DNA of 64,000 bases, taken from NCBI RefSeq assembly GCF_007692705.1, contig NZ_REBN01000201.1, positions 27,150 to 91,149 on the forward strand. Reading direction: 5' to 3'. This stretch comes from Mongoliibacter sp. (lineage in GTDB: Bacteria > Bacteroidota > Bacteroidia > Cytophagales > Cyclobacteriaceae). Shown here in pieces: positions 37,710 to 46,744 of the stretch (the stretch's first letter is position 1; the number at the start of each line of letters is the position of its first letter). The notes under the pieces are model-generated. The model worked only from the letters and a program-made list of their open reading frames with translations, was not told the DNA's origin and did not search any database. A program made the position numbers and the translations under genes.

Positions 37710-37754
37710 AAAGAAGACAAGATGGTATGAAAGCTTGTAGGAGTGCGGTAATTT

Positions 37755-37790
37755 AAAAGGCCGTCCTTTGGAGAACGGCCTTTCTGTTTT
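37755..37790 (-). terminator. Probable terminator downstream of ilvE
   Basis: The stem AAAGGCCGT / ACGGCCTTT with a 10-nt loop lies about 90 nt past the ilvE stop. On the minus strand it is followed by TTTTAAATT, a moderate T-run. Confidence 0.6.
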
Positions 37791-37874
37791 ATATGTTATA
37801 TTTTTTTAATGTATCCGTTTTCTTACCTTTTTAAGGTTCGTTATATCATCGATTTCGTGAATATGATTTTACAC

Positions 37875-38942
37875 TCATACCTTCTGAATCCAGCCATATG
37901 TGTCGGACTCAAGGCCATACTTGATCGCGTCCAATTTTCTCAGCACTTGGTATGAAAAAGCAGTATCGGATTTTTCCGGAAGAATATAATCTTTTCCATT
38001 TACATTGATTTTGGCAATATGTGCAATAGTAGCGGCGGTACCTGTCCCAAAGGCCTCCTGAAGTCTACCTTCCTTAAGCGCATTTTCCAATTCGTCGACT
38101 TTCAGGAAACGCTCCTCAACATTTTTTCCACTTTCTTTGGCTAATGTAAGGACAGAGTCTCGGGTAATACCTTTAAGGATGGTTCCTGTATTTACGGGTG
38201 CAGTTATCAGAGTATTGTCAATCACAAACATGACGTTCATGGTTCCACTTTCCTCTATATGTTCATGTTTTTTTCCATCTGTCCAGAGTAATTGGTCAAA
38301 TCCTTCTTTTTGGGCCAATAACGCAGGGTAAAGTGACCCCGCGTAATTTCCAGCTGCTTTTGCAAAACCAGTTCCTCCTTCAATTGCTCGTGTGTATTTG
38401 GTTTCTACTTTCACACTCACTGGCTTGGAGTAATAATTTCCAACCGGGCAGGTGAAAATCATAAACTTATATTTCTGTGAGGGCCTCACGCCCAAGTAGT
38501 CATCTGTGGCAAACACGAAGGGTCGTATATACAGAGAGGCACCCGCCTTAGATGGGACCCAATCTCTATCTAAGTCAAGAAGCTGAAATAACCCCTCCAT
38601 AAATATTTCTTCAGGAACTTCTGGGATACACATTCTCTCTGCAGATTCATTCAACCTCTTTTGATTGGCATCAGGCCTGAAAAGCAATATTTCTCCTTCT
38701 ACATTTTTGTAGGCTTTCATTCCTTCAAAAATGGACTGACCGTAATGTAAAGTAGCGTTGGCTGGATTGAGTTGCAATGGTGCATATGGCTCAATTCTCA
38801 AATCGGTCCACTCTCCATTGACATAATCAGCTACAAACATGTGGTCACTTATGCTTTGACCAAATACAAGATTGTCAAAATCAGTCTCAGACAGCCTTGA
38901 CTTTTCTACTTTTTTGATATCTATCTGCAATGTTGTTTTCAT
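37875..38942 (-). CDS. ilvE: Branched-chain amino acid aminotransferase
   Basis: The product has 355 residues from the ATG at 38942, which sits 5 bp after the upstream stop. An ATG at 38966 in the same frame would overlap that gene by 19 bp. The fold-type IV PLP enzyme pattern is clear: LHYGQSIFEGMKAYKNVEGE near the N-terminus, RPFVFATDDYLGVRPSQKY, then FAKAAGNYAGSLYPALLAQK with the PLP lysine. The C-terminal EAFGTGTAATIAHI contacts the cofactor phosphate. Length and motifs fit the type 2 (eukaryotic-like) BCAT. It transfers amino groups between Leu/Ile/Val and 2-oxoglutarate. Confidence 0.95.
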   Translation of the reverse strand: MKTTLQIDIKKVEKSRLSETDFDNLVFGQSISDHMFVADYVNGEWTDLRIEPYAPLQLNPANATLHYGQSIFEGMKAYKNVEGEILLFRPDANQKRLNESAERMCIPEVPEEIFMEGLFQLLDLDRDWVPSKAGASLYIRPFVFATDDYLGVRPSQKYKFMIFTCPVGNYYSKPVSVKVETKYTRAIEGGTGFAKAAGNYAGSLYPALLAQKEGFDQLLWTDGKKHEHIEESGTMNVMFVIDNTLITAPVNTGTILKGITRDSVLTLAKESGKNVEERFLKVDELENALKEGRLQEAFGTGTAATIAHIAKINVNGKDYILPEKSDTAFSYQVLRKLDAIKYGLESDTYGWIQKV

Positions 38943-38947
38943 AAAGT

Positions 38948-39496
38948 TTAAATTCTTGGCTTCCATGTGACTTCTTCTACTCCAAGCTCTTGGCCAATAA
39001 GCCTTCCCAACACAAAAAGATAGTCTGAAAGTCTGTTTAAATATTTTACAATGATTTCATCTACTTCTTCAAATTCCATCAAATCAATCACGCATCGTTC
39101 TGTCCTTCTGCAGACTGTTCTGGCTATGTGACAGTAAGAAACTACAGGGTGTCCTCCAGGTAAAATAAAATGTCTCAACTGGGGTAATTTGGACTCCATC
39201 AAATCAATTTCTTTCTCCAACAGCTCCAGATCTTCCTCATGGATGTCGGGACGTTTTATATTTTTCTTGCCTGGTTCTGTTGCCAAGGTAGCACCAATGG
39301 TGAAAAGGCGATCCTGAACTTCTTTTAATAGAACTTCCCTTTTTTGATTGATTTCCTGATCTCGAAGTAAGCCTATAAAGCTATTGAGTTCATCCACAGT
39401 GCCGTAAGCATCTATCCTTAGATCAGCCTTCGAAACCCTTTTACCTCCTAAAAGAGAGGTTTTACCCGTATCGCCTGTTTTAGTGTAAATTTTCAT
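38948..39496 (-). CDS. Cob(I)alamin adenosyltransferase, PduO type
   Basis: The 182-residue product starts MKIYTKTGDTGKTSLLGGKR, the ATP-binding N-terminus of PduO/MMAB adenosyltransferases. Later conserved residues are in HFILPGGHPVVSYCHIARTV and CRRTERCVIDL, and the C-terminus has NRLSDYLFVLGR. It makes adenosylcobalamin from cob(I)alamin and ATP for B12-dependent mutases. No cobalamin riboswitch or other B12 gene is nearby. It is followed at 5 bp by ilvE on the same strand, so the pair is probably one transcript. Confidence 0.95.
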   Translation of the reverse strand: MKIYTKTGDTGKTSLLGGKRVSKADLRIDAYGTVDELNSFIGLLRDQEINQKREVLLKEVQDRLFTIGATLATEPGKKNIKRPDIHEEDLELLEKEIDLMESKLPQLRHFILPGGHPVVSYCHIARTVCRRTERCVIDLMEFEEVDEIIVKYLNRLSDYLFVLGRLIGQELGVEEVTWKPRI

Positions 39497-39539
39497 AGTT
39501 TATTTTCCCGGAAAGGAAATTTAAGAAGTAATTCAGGCG

Positions 39540-39547
39540 CAAAAATA
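39540..39547 (-). promoter_or_regulatory. -7 box for the adenosyltransferase gene
   Basis: On the minus strand this reads TATTTTTG, a TAnnTTTG match 43 nt before the ATG at 39496. A TTTTTG stretch lies 12 nt further upstream, closer than the usual -33 spacing. Confidence 0.4.
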
Positions 39548-39578
39548 GCAATCTATTTGCAAAAACCGTAATGAGTGC

Positions 39579-40301
39579 CTATTCAGTTACAGCAATCATT
39601 TTGCCTCTCGTAGGATTTGGATTGATAGTGTCTGTTTCTACAAGCCCGTCTCTCAGCCTTACGATTCTATGCGCATAATGAGCAATATCGTCTTCATGGG
39701 TTACCATAATGATGGTGTTGCCTTTTTGATGTAGTTCATGGAAAAGCTCCATGATATCATATGATGTCTTGGTGTCTAAGTTTCCTGTAGGTTCATCAGC
39801 CAATATAATACTGGGATTATTCACCAATGCTCTTGCAATAGCCACACGTTGGCGCTGCCCCCCTGACAATTCATTGGGTTTATGATGGACTCGGTCTCCA
39901 AGTCCTACACTGTCCAATGATTTAAAAGCCATTTCTTCCCGCTCGCTTTTTCCATACCCGGCGTATATCAGCGGAAGTGCCACATTTTCAAGGCAGCTTG
40001 CTCTTGGCAAAAGGTTAAAAGTCTGAAAAACAAAGCCAATTTCCTTGTTTCGTATTTCTGCGAGTTCATTCTCCGACATATCACTGACATCCTTATTATT
40101 GAGGATATACGTTCCTGCAGTTGGCGTATCCAAACAACCAATAATGTTCATCAAAGTGGATTTTCCGGAACCCGATGGACCCATAAAGGCTACATATTCA
40201 CCTTTATTGATATCAATGGAAACAGATTTAAGTGCCCTCACTTTTTCACTGCCCATCACATAAGTCTTTTGAATGTCTGTGGTTTCTATGATTTTTTTCA
40301 T
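39579..40301 (-). CDS. ABC transporter ATPase, MacB/LolD type
   Basis: The 240-residue single cassette has Walker [10 protein letters not shown] at 41-49, Q-loop in [11 protein letters not shown], signature LSGGQ at 145-149 and Walker [12 protein letters not shown] with E170. The sequence is typical of the MacB/LolD/FtsE group that powers mechanotransmission-type permeases. The C-terminal tail ([14 protein letters not shown]) is an extension beyond the minimum. No permease gene is adjacent: the upstream neighbour is the membrane TPR protein. The permease is therefore elsewhere or unrecognised. Confidence 0.92.
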   Translation of the reverse strand: MKKIIETTDIQKTYVMGSEKVRALKSVSIDINKGEYVAFMGPSGSGKSTLMNIIGCLDTPTAGTYILNNKDVSDMSENELAEIRNKEIGFVFQTFNLLPRASCLENVALPLIYAGYGKSEREEMAFKSLDSVGLGDRVHHKPNELSGGQRQRVAIARALVNNPSIILADEPTGNLDTKTSYDIMELFHELHQKGNTIIMVTHEDDIAHYAHRIVRLRDGLVETDTINPNPTRGKMIAVTE

Positions 40302-40377
40302 GCTCGAGAATTTGAGAACAAGTTAAGGTAAAAGTAATTAAAGCTAAAAGGAATTAAAGTATTTACGACGGAAGGTA

Positions 40378-43158
40378 TTATAGGTTCTCCATCTGAAGTT
40401 TTTCTATTTGATCGGTATTGAGCCATCCTTGCATGGTTTGCAAAGCGTTACTGGCGTAATTGTCCAATCCCATTTTCCTGCTTTGTTTTACAAAATGCAA
40501 CCAGATTTTCGGGTCTTTGTTGAATTGGATGGCTTCTTGAAGAATCTCATAGCGAAGCATATCTTCATCAGTTTCCTGAAATTTTTTCCAAACCAACGGA
40601 GCCATATATGCATTCCTCGTGAGTCCCGCTTGAGGCATAATGATCTCAGCAACTTTGGAAGATAGGCTTCCATTTTTATGAATAAAGTTGTACCAGCTTT
40701 GTAAATCTGAAGTATCGAAAACCCCCGAGAGAGCATCTGCAAGCGTAGGAAGTATTTTTTCAAAAGCAGATTTTTCTAGCCAATGTAGCTTGTGCGTCAT
40801 TATAGCACGGGCATATTGTGCTTTGAGGGTTGGATTTTCAATCTTCCCAAAGTCGTCTATGATGGTTTCAGGAAGCGAAACATGAAACTTGGCGATCATC
40901 TCAAAAAACTCGGTTTGTTCGTTATTTCCCAGCTTTCCATTTTCATCCCAACGCATCCATTCCGGGAAGGCAATTTCAAAATTGTTCTGAAAACCTACAG
41001 CTTCTACAGGCTTTCCACCATAATATAGGATAGCAAGATGATATGGCTGTAAATTTTCGAATCCTTTTTCAACCGCCACCAATATATCTATAGCGGACTT
41101 TTCTAAGTCCCATTGCCCAGCCAAAATCTGTGCTGCTAGGGCATGATAGTATCCAGCTGAATTGGGATAAGCCATTGCCATCCCATTCAGATTTTTAAGA
41201 CTTTCATTTACCATACCTTCTTGAAAAGTCCTTAAAAGACGTGACTCTTTAAAATTTCTTTCCTCAAAACTCATTTGTTGCCTAGCGATGAGACTGTCCA
41301 ATAAAACCAAATCCTGCTCAATAGGGCTTTTTACCTGATTACTCCACTGATTTCTGAGGGTGGAGGTTTTGAGGTGGAAATTCTCAGGAAGATCAGCAAT
41401 GTCCAAGTGAAAGGGAGCATAATCTCCTCTTTTATTGGCATACACCAGATAATTTAGCCGGTAGATTTCTTCTGTTGAGCTGGCTTCAATTTCTTCATAG
41501 AAAAGGCCATGTTTGACCTCCAGTCCAAGGGCATTGGCCTCAGCAACAGGATGATTGTCGGAGATGGACTGCATTGAAGCGATAGCATCAAGAGGCCTGT
41601 TTAATTTAGAATAAAGAAGTGCAAGATTGTTTATTAGATAAGGGTTTTCCGGATAGATTTCCAGTGCTTTTTCAAGGTAGAATACCGCATCAAATACCCT
41701 GTCCATCTGATGTAGCCTTGAACTGAGCAACAGGGTGTTTGGAATGGTCGGCGCTGCATCGAAAGCCTCATAAAGGTTTTCCATGGCCAAATTTGGCTCC
41801 CTCAACTGGAACCTCAAATGGGCTGCGGCATTCTTTGCTTTTTTATTTCTTCTAAATTGTTCCCAGCTGTTTTCATACAAAATGGCAGCTTCTAAGGGTT
41901 TACCTGTTTGGTAATAGTATTCTGCATTGATATTGGTACTTGCCGAAGAAAGCTGTATGGCAATGACAGCATCAGCAAAAACCACCAAAATCACCAATGC
42001 CATGATGGATCCTATTTTCATATGAAAATAAGCAAAAAACTGTGGCTTAAAGAGTATTTTCTCTACATCTGTTCCTGAGTTGAGTACCTGTGAAAAATTA
42101 GACATCAGATAGATGAAAAACAGTAGGGTCAACGCTATTTGACCGTAAAGAAAGAAGTGGTTGAAGAATTCATAAAGAGGCTGGTTTTCTGAAAAACCGG
42201 CTTTCCCCCAGGTCAATAAAGTAATTGCAAAAGAAACCAGGTAAAGGCTTAGTGCCAGGTCAGGGTGCCCAAAACCAGTATCTGTTTGACTGAGCTTTAG
42301 CTTAAGCACAAAATAACCCATGATACCTGATATAAACATCAGCAGAATTGGCGGTAAAGTAGGGAAGGGGAGGTTGACCTCTCCCATGATATCCAGTAGG
42401 GTAAAGAGTACTAGCAAAAAATAAAGAACGAAAACAATAAGTATATGCCATGTGATTTTCAGGGAAGTGCCTTTGTTCAGTTTGATCAAAAAAACTGAGA
42501 TACCAGTGATGAAGGCATTGCCTATATGTAATAGAAACAATGCAGCGATAATGGCAGCAGGTATATTGGAGTTTTCGCTCAACCAAAGTGCAGGTTGGGC
42601 AATGTCAGAAAACGTGATCAACAAAAATAATGTTGAAGAACTGCAGAGGAAAATTAATCCAAAACGGAACGCCAAAGACCAATGCGCAGCAAAAAAGGAA
42701 ATTATGACAACAGGAACAATTGTTCCTACAATTAAGGCAATCAAAGCATAATTACTAGAAATTCCGCCGATATTCAACCCGTTGATACCACTGAATGTCA
42801 AGATGAAAATCAACAAACCAGATGCACCTATGAAATACATTTTTTGCAGATCGGATACAATTGCCAGAGTCAAATTGAATAATATCCAAACCAGAGCACC
42901 ATATAAAATACTGATGCTGGGAAAAGCAGAAGGAGGTAAAGATTCAAAGTTTTGGAACACCAAAAAGTTGTCCAATTGTAAAGGTATAAGCTCGTAACCT
43001 AATTGAATCAAATCAAGGGGTACTTCAGTGGCTTCCGTAAAAATCCCCGGAACTATCGGTAAAGCACCTTGATCCCAAAAGAAAAAGGCAAATAAGGAGA
43101 AAAGGCCTCCTAAAGTCGCAAACGCAATAGGGAGGCCTCTAAATAAGATTTTATCCAT
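40378..43158 (-). CDS. Large polytopic membrane protein with C-terminal TPR region
   Basis: The product has 926 residues. The first about 410 contain roughly eleven hydrophobic segments, starting GLPIAFATLGGLFSLFAFFF and ending near MKIGSIMALVILVVFADAVI. From about 420 the sequence is helical repeats, clearest at AEYYYQTGKPLEAAILYENS, then VFYLEKALEIYPENPYLINN and NLALLYSKLNRPLDAIASMQ. The last 300 residues show weaker helical repeats. It lies 25 bp after gatC and 76 bp before an ABC ATPase gene on the same strand. The family is unknown to me. A membrane scaffold or envelope-assembly role is only a guess. Confidence 0.75.
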   Translation of the reverse strand: MDKILFRGLPIAFATLGGLFSLFAFFFWDQGALPIVPGIFTEATEVPLDLIQLGYELIPLQLDNFLVFQNFESLPPSAFPSISILYGALVWILFNLTLAIVSDLQKMYFIGASGLLIFILTFSGINGLNIGGISSNYALIALIVGTIVPVVIISFFAAHWSLAFRFGLIFLCSSSTLFLLITFSDIAQPALWLSENSNIPAAIIAALFLLHIGNAFITGISVFLIKLNKGTSLKITWHILIVFVLYFLLVLFTLLDIMGEVNLPFPTLPPILLMFISGIMGYFVLKLKLSQTDTGFGHPDLALSLYLVSFAITLLTWGKAGFSENQPLYEFFNHFFLYGQIALTLLFFIYLMSNFSQVLNSGTDVEKILFKPQFFAYFHMKIGSIMALVILVVFADAVIAIQLSSASTNINAEYYYQTGKPLEAAILYENSWEQFRRNKKAKNAAAHLRFQLREPNLAMENLYEAFDAAPTIPNTLLLSSRLHQMDRVFDAVFYLEKALEIYPENPYLINNLALLYSKLNRPLDAIASMQSISDNHPVAEANALGLEVKHGLFYEEIEASSTEEIYRLNYLVYANKRGDYAPFHLDIADLPENFHLKTSTLRNQWSNQVKSPIEQDLVLLDSLIARQQMSFEERNFKESRLLRTFQEGMVNESLKNLNGMAMAYPNSAGYYHALAAQILAGQWDLEKSAIDILVAVEKGFENLQPYHLAILYYGGKPVEAVGFQNNFEIAFPEWMRWDENGKLGNNEQTEFFEMIAKFHVSLPETIIDDFGKIENPTLKAQYARAIMTHKLHWLEKSAFEKILPTLADALSGVFDTSDLQSWYNFIHKNGSLSSKVAEIIMPQAGLTRNAYMAPLVWKKFQETDEDMLRYEILQEAIQFNKDPKIWLHFVKQSRKMGLDNYASNALQTMQGWLNTDQIEKLQMENL

Positions 43159-43183
43159 TTATAGGAATGGTTGTTTTTTACGG

Positions 43184-43471
43184 TTATTCAAGAACTTTAG
43201 GAACCCTGATGTAGTCCGAGTCTTTTTGTGGTGCATTGGAAAGTGCCTGCTCACGAGTAAGGTGTTCTCCTACTTCATCTTCACGCAACACATTTACTTC
43301 TGAGGACATAGTGGTTAACGGTTCAATATCTTCCGTATCTACTTCATTTAGTTGCTCTACCCAATCTAGAATTTGGGTCATGTCATTCTTTATTTTTTCT
43401 GCTCCAGCTTCATCAAATTCCAATCTGGATAAATGAGCCATTTTTTTAACAGTATCTAAATCTATTTTCAT
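43184..43471 (-). CDS. gatC: Asp-tRNA(Asn)/Glu-tRNA(Gln) amidotransferase subunit C
   Basis: The 95-residue product begins MKIDLDTVKKMAHLSRLEFD, the GatC N-terminal helix, with QILDWVEQLNEVDTEDIEPL as the central belt region and VLREDEV at the end. GatC stabilises the GatA-GatB interface in the transamidase that converts misacylated Glu-tRNA(Gln) or Asp-tRNA(Asn). gatA and gatB are not adjacent. It sits just upstream of the large membrane TPR gene on the same strand. Confidence 0.95.
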   Translation of the reverse strand: MKIDLDTVKKMAHLSRLEFDEAGAEKIKNDMTQILDWVEQLNEVDTEDIEPLTTMSSEVNVLREDEVGEHLTREQALSNAPQKDSDYIRVPKVLE

Positions 43472-43587
43472 CTTATTTTTATTTTTTTAATCTAGGGGTA
43501 GCATACTTACCCGATTACTTTCGGAGCTATCTGATTATTTGCAAAGAAAGATTTATTATGATCAATTCCATATCTCTTACGTCTTCT

Positions 43588-44325
43588 TTAGGGGATTATT
43601 GTATTATCCTTTAAGAGTTGCTCTTGTATGGTGTCATGGCATTTTTGCTTCAGTTCAGCAAGCTGCTTTGAAGTCATTCCCTGCGTATTTATAGGATGGT
43701 GAATTACGATTTTTCCTTTTTTGAAGTTCAAGAGTAATTTCCCGTCATCAGGCAAAATTAAATGATTATATGATAAGGTGACAGGAATCAAGGGGATTTG
43801 TTTCTCTATAGCCAAGGTAAATGCCCCATCTTTGAATTTGCTCATGATAGGAGCAGAAGTTGTTGTAATACCCCCTTCAGGATATATCACAATGCTGCTT
43901 CCTTTGCTGATGTATTTTTTCGCCCTTATAAGAACCTCTCCCCGGCTTTTCAAACTCGAACGGTTGACTGCGATGTGTAACTTGCTGAAATAGTATCCAA
44001 AAAGTGGGATCTTTCGGATAGAGCTTTTTCCAATATAAACGACATCTCCTGGCAGAAAACCGCTCATGGCAATGTCTATATAGGAGAAGTGATTGGCAGC
44101 GTACACATATGGCTGTCCTTTTTTGATATGTTCTTTTCCTTCAATTTTGATGGGAAGAAAAATCAAGGTGAAATAAGCTTTTGCCCAAAATTGGTTGACT
44201 TTTCTTCCATAAGCTTCCCAATGTGGGATCCAGATGCAAATGACAAATACTGGGAAGAGAAGGATGAAAGTAAGCAAAAACATCAGTCCTGCGTAAATGG
44301 TATATAGCCTGCGCAGTATTATCAT
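43588..44325 (-). CDS. plsC: 1-acyl-sn-glycerol-3-phosphate acyltransferase
   Basis: The 245-residue product has two N-terminal hydrophobic segments (about 8-30). Block I is NHFSYID with H79 and D84 (H-x4-D), block III is IVIYPEGGITT and block IV LIPVTLSYN. This is the PlsC/LPLAT family, which acylates lysophosphatidic acid to phosphatidic acid at the inner membrane. The gene overlaps the upstream truncated globin gene by 4 bp, so the two are translationally coupled. The C-terminus is basic. Confidence 0.92.
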   Translation of the reverse strand: MIILRRLYTIYAGLMFLLTFILLFPVFVICIWIPHWEAYGRKVNQFWAKAYFTLIFLPIKIEGKEHIKKGQPYVYAANHFSYIDIAMSGFLPGDVVYIGKSSIRKIPLFGYYFSKLHIAVNRSSLKSRGEVLIRAKKYISKGSSIVIYPEGGITTTSAPIMSKFKDGAFTLAIEKQIPLIPVTLSYNHLILPDDGKLLLNFKKGKIVIHHPINTQGMTSKQLAELKQKCHDTIQEQLLKDNTIIP

Positions 44326-44699
44326 TCTTTGTTTATCATATGATTGGCTACTTTGATAAAATAGGACATCATTGCTTCTCTTACATTAGGGTCAATGTCA
44401 ATGCTGTCCATCGCTTTGAACATACAATTGAGCCATAAGTTACGCATTTGCCCATCAATGGACCATTGAAAGTGCCTTCTTCTCAGCATAGGATGTCCTC
44501 TTTTTTCCAGGTAAGTATGTGGTCCTCCAAAGACATGAAGCAAAAAAAGGAATAGCCTTTCTTCTGCACCTGAAAGATCTTTTTCGGGATATAGCTTTCT
44601 CAAGTCTGGAGTTTGTTTTACCTGATTATAAAATTCAGTCACAAGTGTTTTAATTTTTGCTTCCCCTAATGTATCGAATATGCTCTCGCCAGAATTCAT
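44322..44699 (-). CDS. Truncated hemoglobin, group II-like
   Basis: The product has 125 residues. The central block GGPHTYLEKRGHPMLRRRHF with proximal H76 is the E-F region of group II truncated globins, and FLFLLHVFGG precedes it. C-terminal MSYFIKVANHMINKE forms helix H. These proteins bind O2 or NO and some help detoxify reactive nitrogen. Its stop overlaps the plsC start by 4 bp, an unexpected pairing. It is divergent from the M19-like gene across a 206-bp region. Confidence 0.93.
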   Translation of the reverse strand: MNSGESIFDTLGEAKIKTLVTEFYNQVKQTPDLRKLYPEKDLSGAEERLFLFLLHVFGGPHTYLEKRGHPMLRRRHFQWSIDGQMRNLWLNCMFKAMDSIDIDPNVREAMMSYFIKVANHMINKE

Positions 44700-44905
44700 G
44701 CGACGAATGTAGGCAATGATTGTTTTTTATGGAAGTAATTATTTTCGGTGCAACTGTTTATTGCTGATCAGTTGGGTCAAGGTTTTACTCACTCAAAACA
44801 AAACTTTACACATTGAATCATTCCTCCAAACCTTATTTTTACTAAATTAGATTGGGCTAAGTAATTGATCATCAAATCATTGTTCCTCTTTAAATTTTGT
44901 GTTTT

Positions 44906-46582
44906 ATGGAAAAGTATTTCGATTCCCACCTGCATATAACTATGAAGAGTCAGTTTTCTTTGGAAAGTGATCCTATCAACCCTTGGCGAACAATCACCTT
45001 TGCTGACATTTCCGAAGGGTTGAGTTTTTTGCAAAAATGCCTGGGGAGAGGCATGTTTGAAAAAACATTTGTGTCTCAGTCTTCTCCTGACCAATTGCTC
45101 AATGCCAATTATAATATTATTATGGCTGCACTTTTTTATCCCGATAAAGGACTCTTGAAGGCTATTCAGCAAAAGACTGTTTTTATGAATTTATTAGAAA
45201 GTAAGCAAGGGGCTGGATTTGGAAGAATACTCAATTATAAAAGGTATTTGGAATTGATCAAAGAACCCAATCCTATCAATGTGGTGAAAAATGATCTGAA
45301 GTTGTTGGAAATGAAAGACCCCCTTGGTAGGCAATATCGTTTGCTCAAAAAAAAGTCTGACTATGAACAGAACGGAAAAGATACATTGAATTTGGTTTTC
45401 ACCGTTGAGGGGCTGCATTGTCTTGCTTCGGACCTCAAGGATGGTCAATTGGCAAATGATTCAGAAAAAACCATTGAAAATCTAGACCAGCTATTAAAAG
45501 AAAATCCCATCAAAATAATTTCCATTAACATCACACATATTGATAACAGCAATCAGATTTTTTGCAACCAAGCATATGCCATGGATGGGATGCGCGCAAA
45601 TGGTTTTAGGGAAGTGGAACTTCGACCAACCGGTTGTGGACTGACTTCTGAAGGTGAAAAAATCATAAAAGCTTTGGATGAGCGAGGTATCCTGACCGAT
45701 ACCAAACATATGAGCGTGGTGGCTCGGAAGGAGCTATATCAATTCCGTAGAAAAGAGGGTATCACTTCTCCGATAATATGCTCACACGGAGGGCTGACGG
45801 GTATTTGGTTTGATCAGTCAGATGAGAAATTTACAGATTATATTTTGGAAACCCGGAAAATAGGGGGGCATCAGAGGATGAGGCTTGGGAAGCCCATTAA
45901 GTACAAAAAAGGTAAAGTTTATGACCAAATTGGATTCAATGCCAGTACCATCAATTTATTCAATGAGGATGTGAAGGAGATCTTTGACTCTAATGGTCTG
46001 CTTGGGATTTCTCTAGATCAAAGGGTATTGGGCTATTCTGGAGTATTCAAGACAGGTACAGGTCATATTACAAATAATGTCCTTACCGGTTCTGCAGGGA
46101 TTTGGTCAGGGATCAATTGGGTGACAGACACGGATTTCGTCTCCTTGGAAGAGTTTAAAGATAGAGGGTTTCGTAGCGAAAGACCTTTCGGTTTTGCTTG
46201 GAGGAATTGTGTCGATGCAGATGCATTGGACAAACTGGTCAATAAGAATATCAACAATGTCAGGGAAATTCATTTTCTGCATTTTGCCTTTCATATCCTT
46301 CACTGTATGGTTCTTGGAAGACAATGGGACAGCAGAAATGGTGTTGAAAAAATGCTCAGTCAGGTATTGTGCATTGGTTCCGATTATGACGGAATGATTG
46401 AAAGTATTTATTCTGCCAAAGATGCTACTGAAATTCACCTGCTCAGGGAAAAGTTTATTAAGGATTTTCCAGGCATATTAAAAGAAAACAAAATAGATCT
46501 TCCTCAGGGTATGTCTATAAGAAGCGCTGCCGATAGGATATTTTTTGAAAATGGAAGGGATTTTGTGTTGAGTAGGTTATAA
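44906..46582 (+). CDS. M19-like membrane-dipeptidase family hydrolase, divergent
   Basis: The product has 558 residues from the ATG at 44906. A TTG at 44897 is in frame but adds nothing. M19 metal ligands can be placed: H8 and H10 in DSHLHIT, E168 in VEGLH, H268 in DTKHMS, H294 in CSHGG and D493 in SDYDG. The first pair is H-x-H rather than the H-x-D of renal dipeptidase. There is no signal peptide, unlike many M19 proteins. The protein is about 150 residues longer than typical, with inserts between H10 and E168 and between H294 and D493. A cytosolic amidohydrolase or dipeptidase is the best description. Confidence 0.72.
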   Translation: MEKYFDSHLHITMKSQFSLESDPINPWRTITFADISEGLSFLQKCLGRGMFEKTFVSQSSPDQLLNANYNIIMAALFYPDKGLLKAIQQKTVFMNLLESKQGAGFGRILNYKRYLELIKEPNPINVVKNDLKLLEMKDPLGRQYRLLKKKSDYEQNGKDTLNLVFTVEGLHCLASDLKDGQLANDSEKTIENLDQLLKENPIKIISINITHIDNSNQIFCNQAYAMDGMRANGFREVELRPTGCGLTSEGEKIIKALDERGILTDTKHMSVVARKELYQFRRKEGITSPIICSHGGLTGIWFDQSDEKFTDYILETRKIGGHQRMRLGKPIKYKKGKVYDQIGFNASTINLFNEDVKEIFDSNGLLGISLDQRVLGYSGVFKTGTGHITNNVLTGSAGIWSGINWVTDTDFVSLEEFKDRGFRSERPFGFAWRNCVDADALDKLVNKNINNVREIHFLHFAFHILHCMVLGRQWDSRNGVEKMLSQVLCIGSDYDGMIESIYSAKDATEIHLLREKFIKDFPGILKENKIDLPQGMSIRSAADRIFFENGRDFVLSRL

Positions 46583-46744
46583 AAATTTATCTTTTCATAA
46601 AGATTCCACGTCTTTCCAAAATGAAACTTTTATCCAGTTTATAACCGGTTTTAACTGGTCTAAATTTCTAGTTTTCGCAATTGATACTAAAGCGACAAAA
46701 TACCGCCAAATAGTATAAGCAGCTGATTAGTATTGGCTCATTAT

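Noticed and set aside
44789..45172. 127-residue minus-strand frame overlapping the M19-like gene start
   Set aside because: Antisense to a clear metallohydrolase N-terminus and without family signal.
46634..46658. CCAGTT...AACTGG with a central AACCGGTT between the M19-like and nfeD genes
   Set aside because: The arms are offset from the central palindrome and no T-run follows. It lies between convergent genes, so an operator is unlikely and a terminator is not supported.
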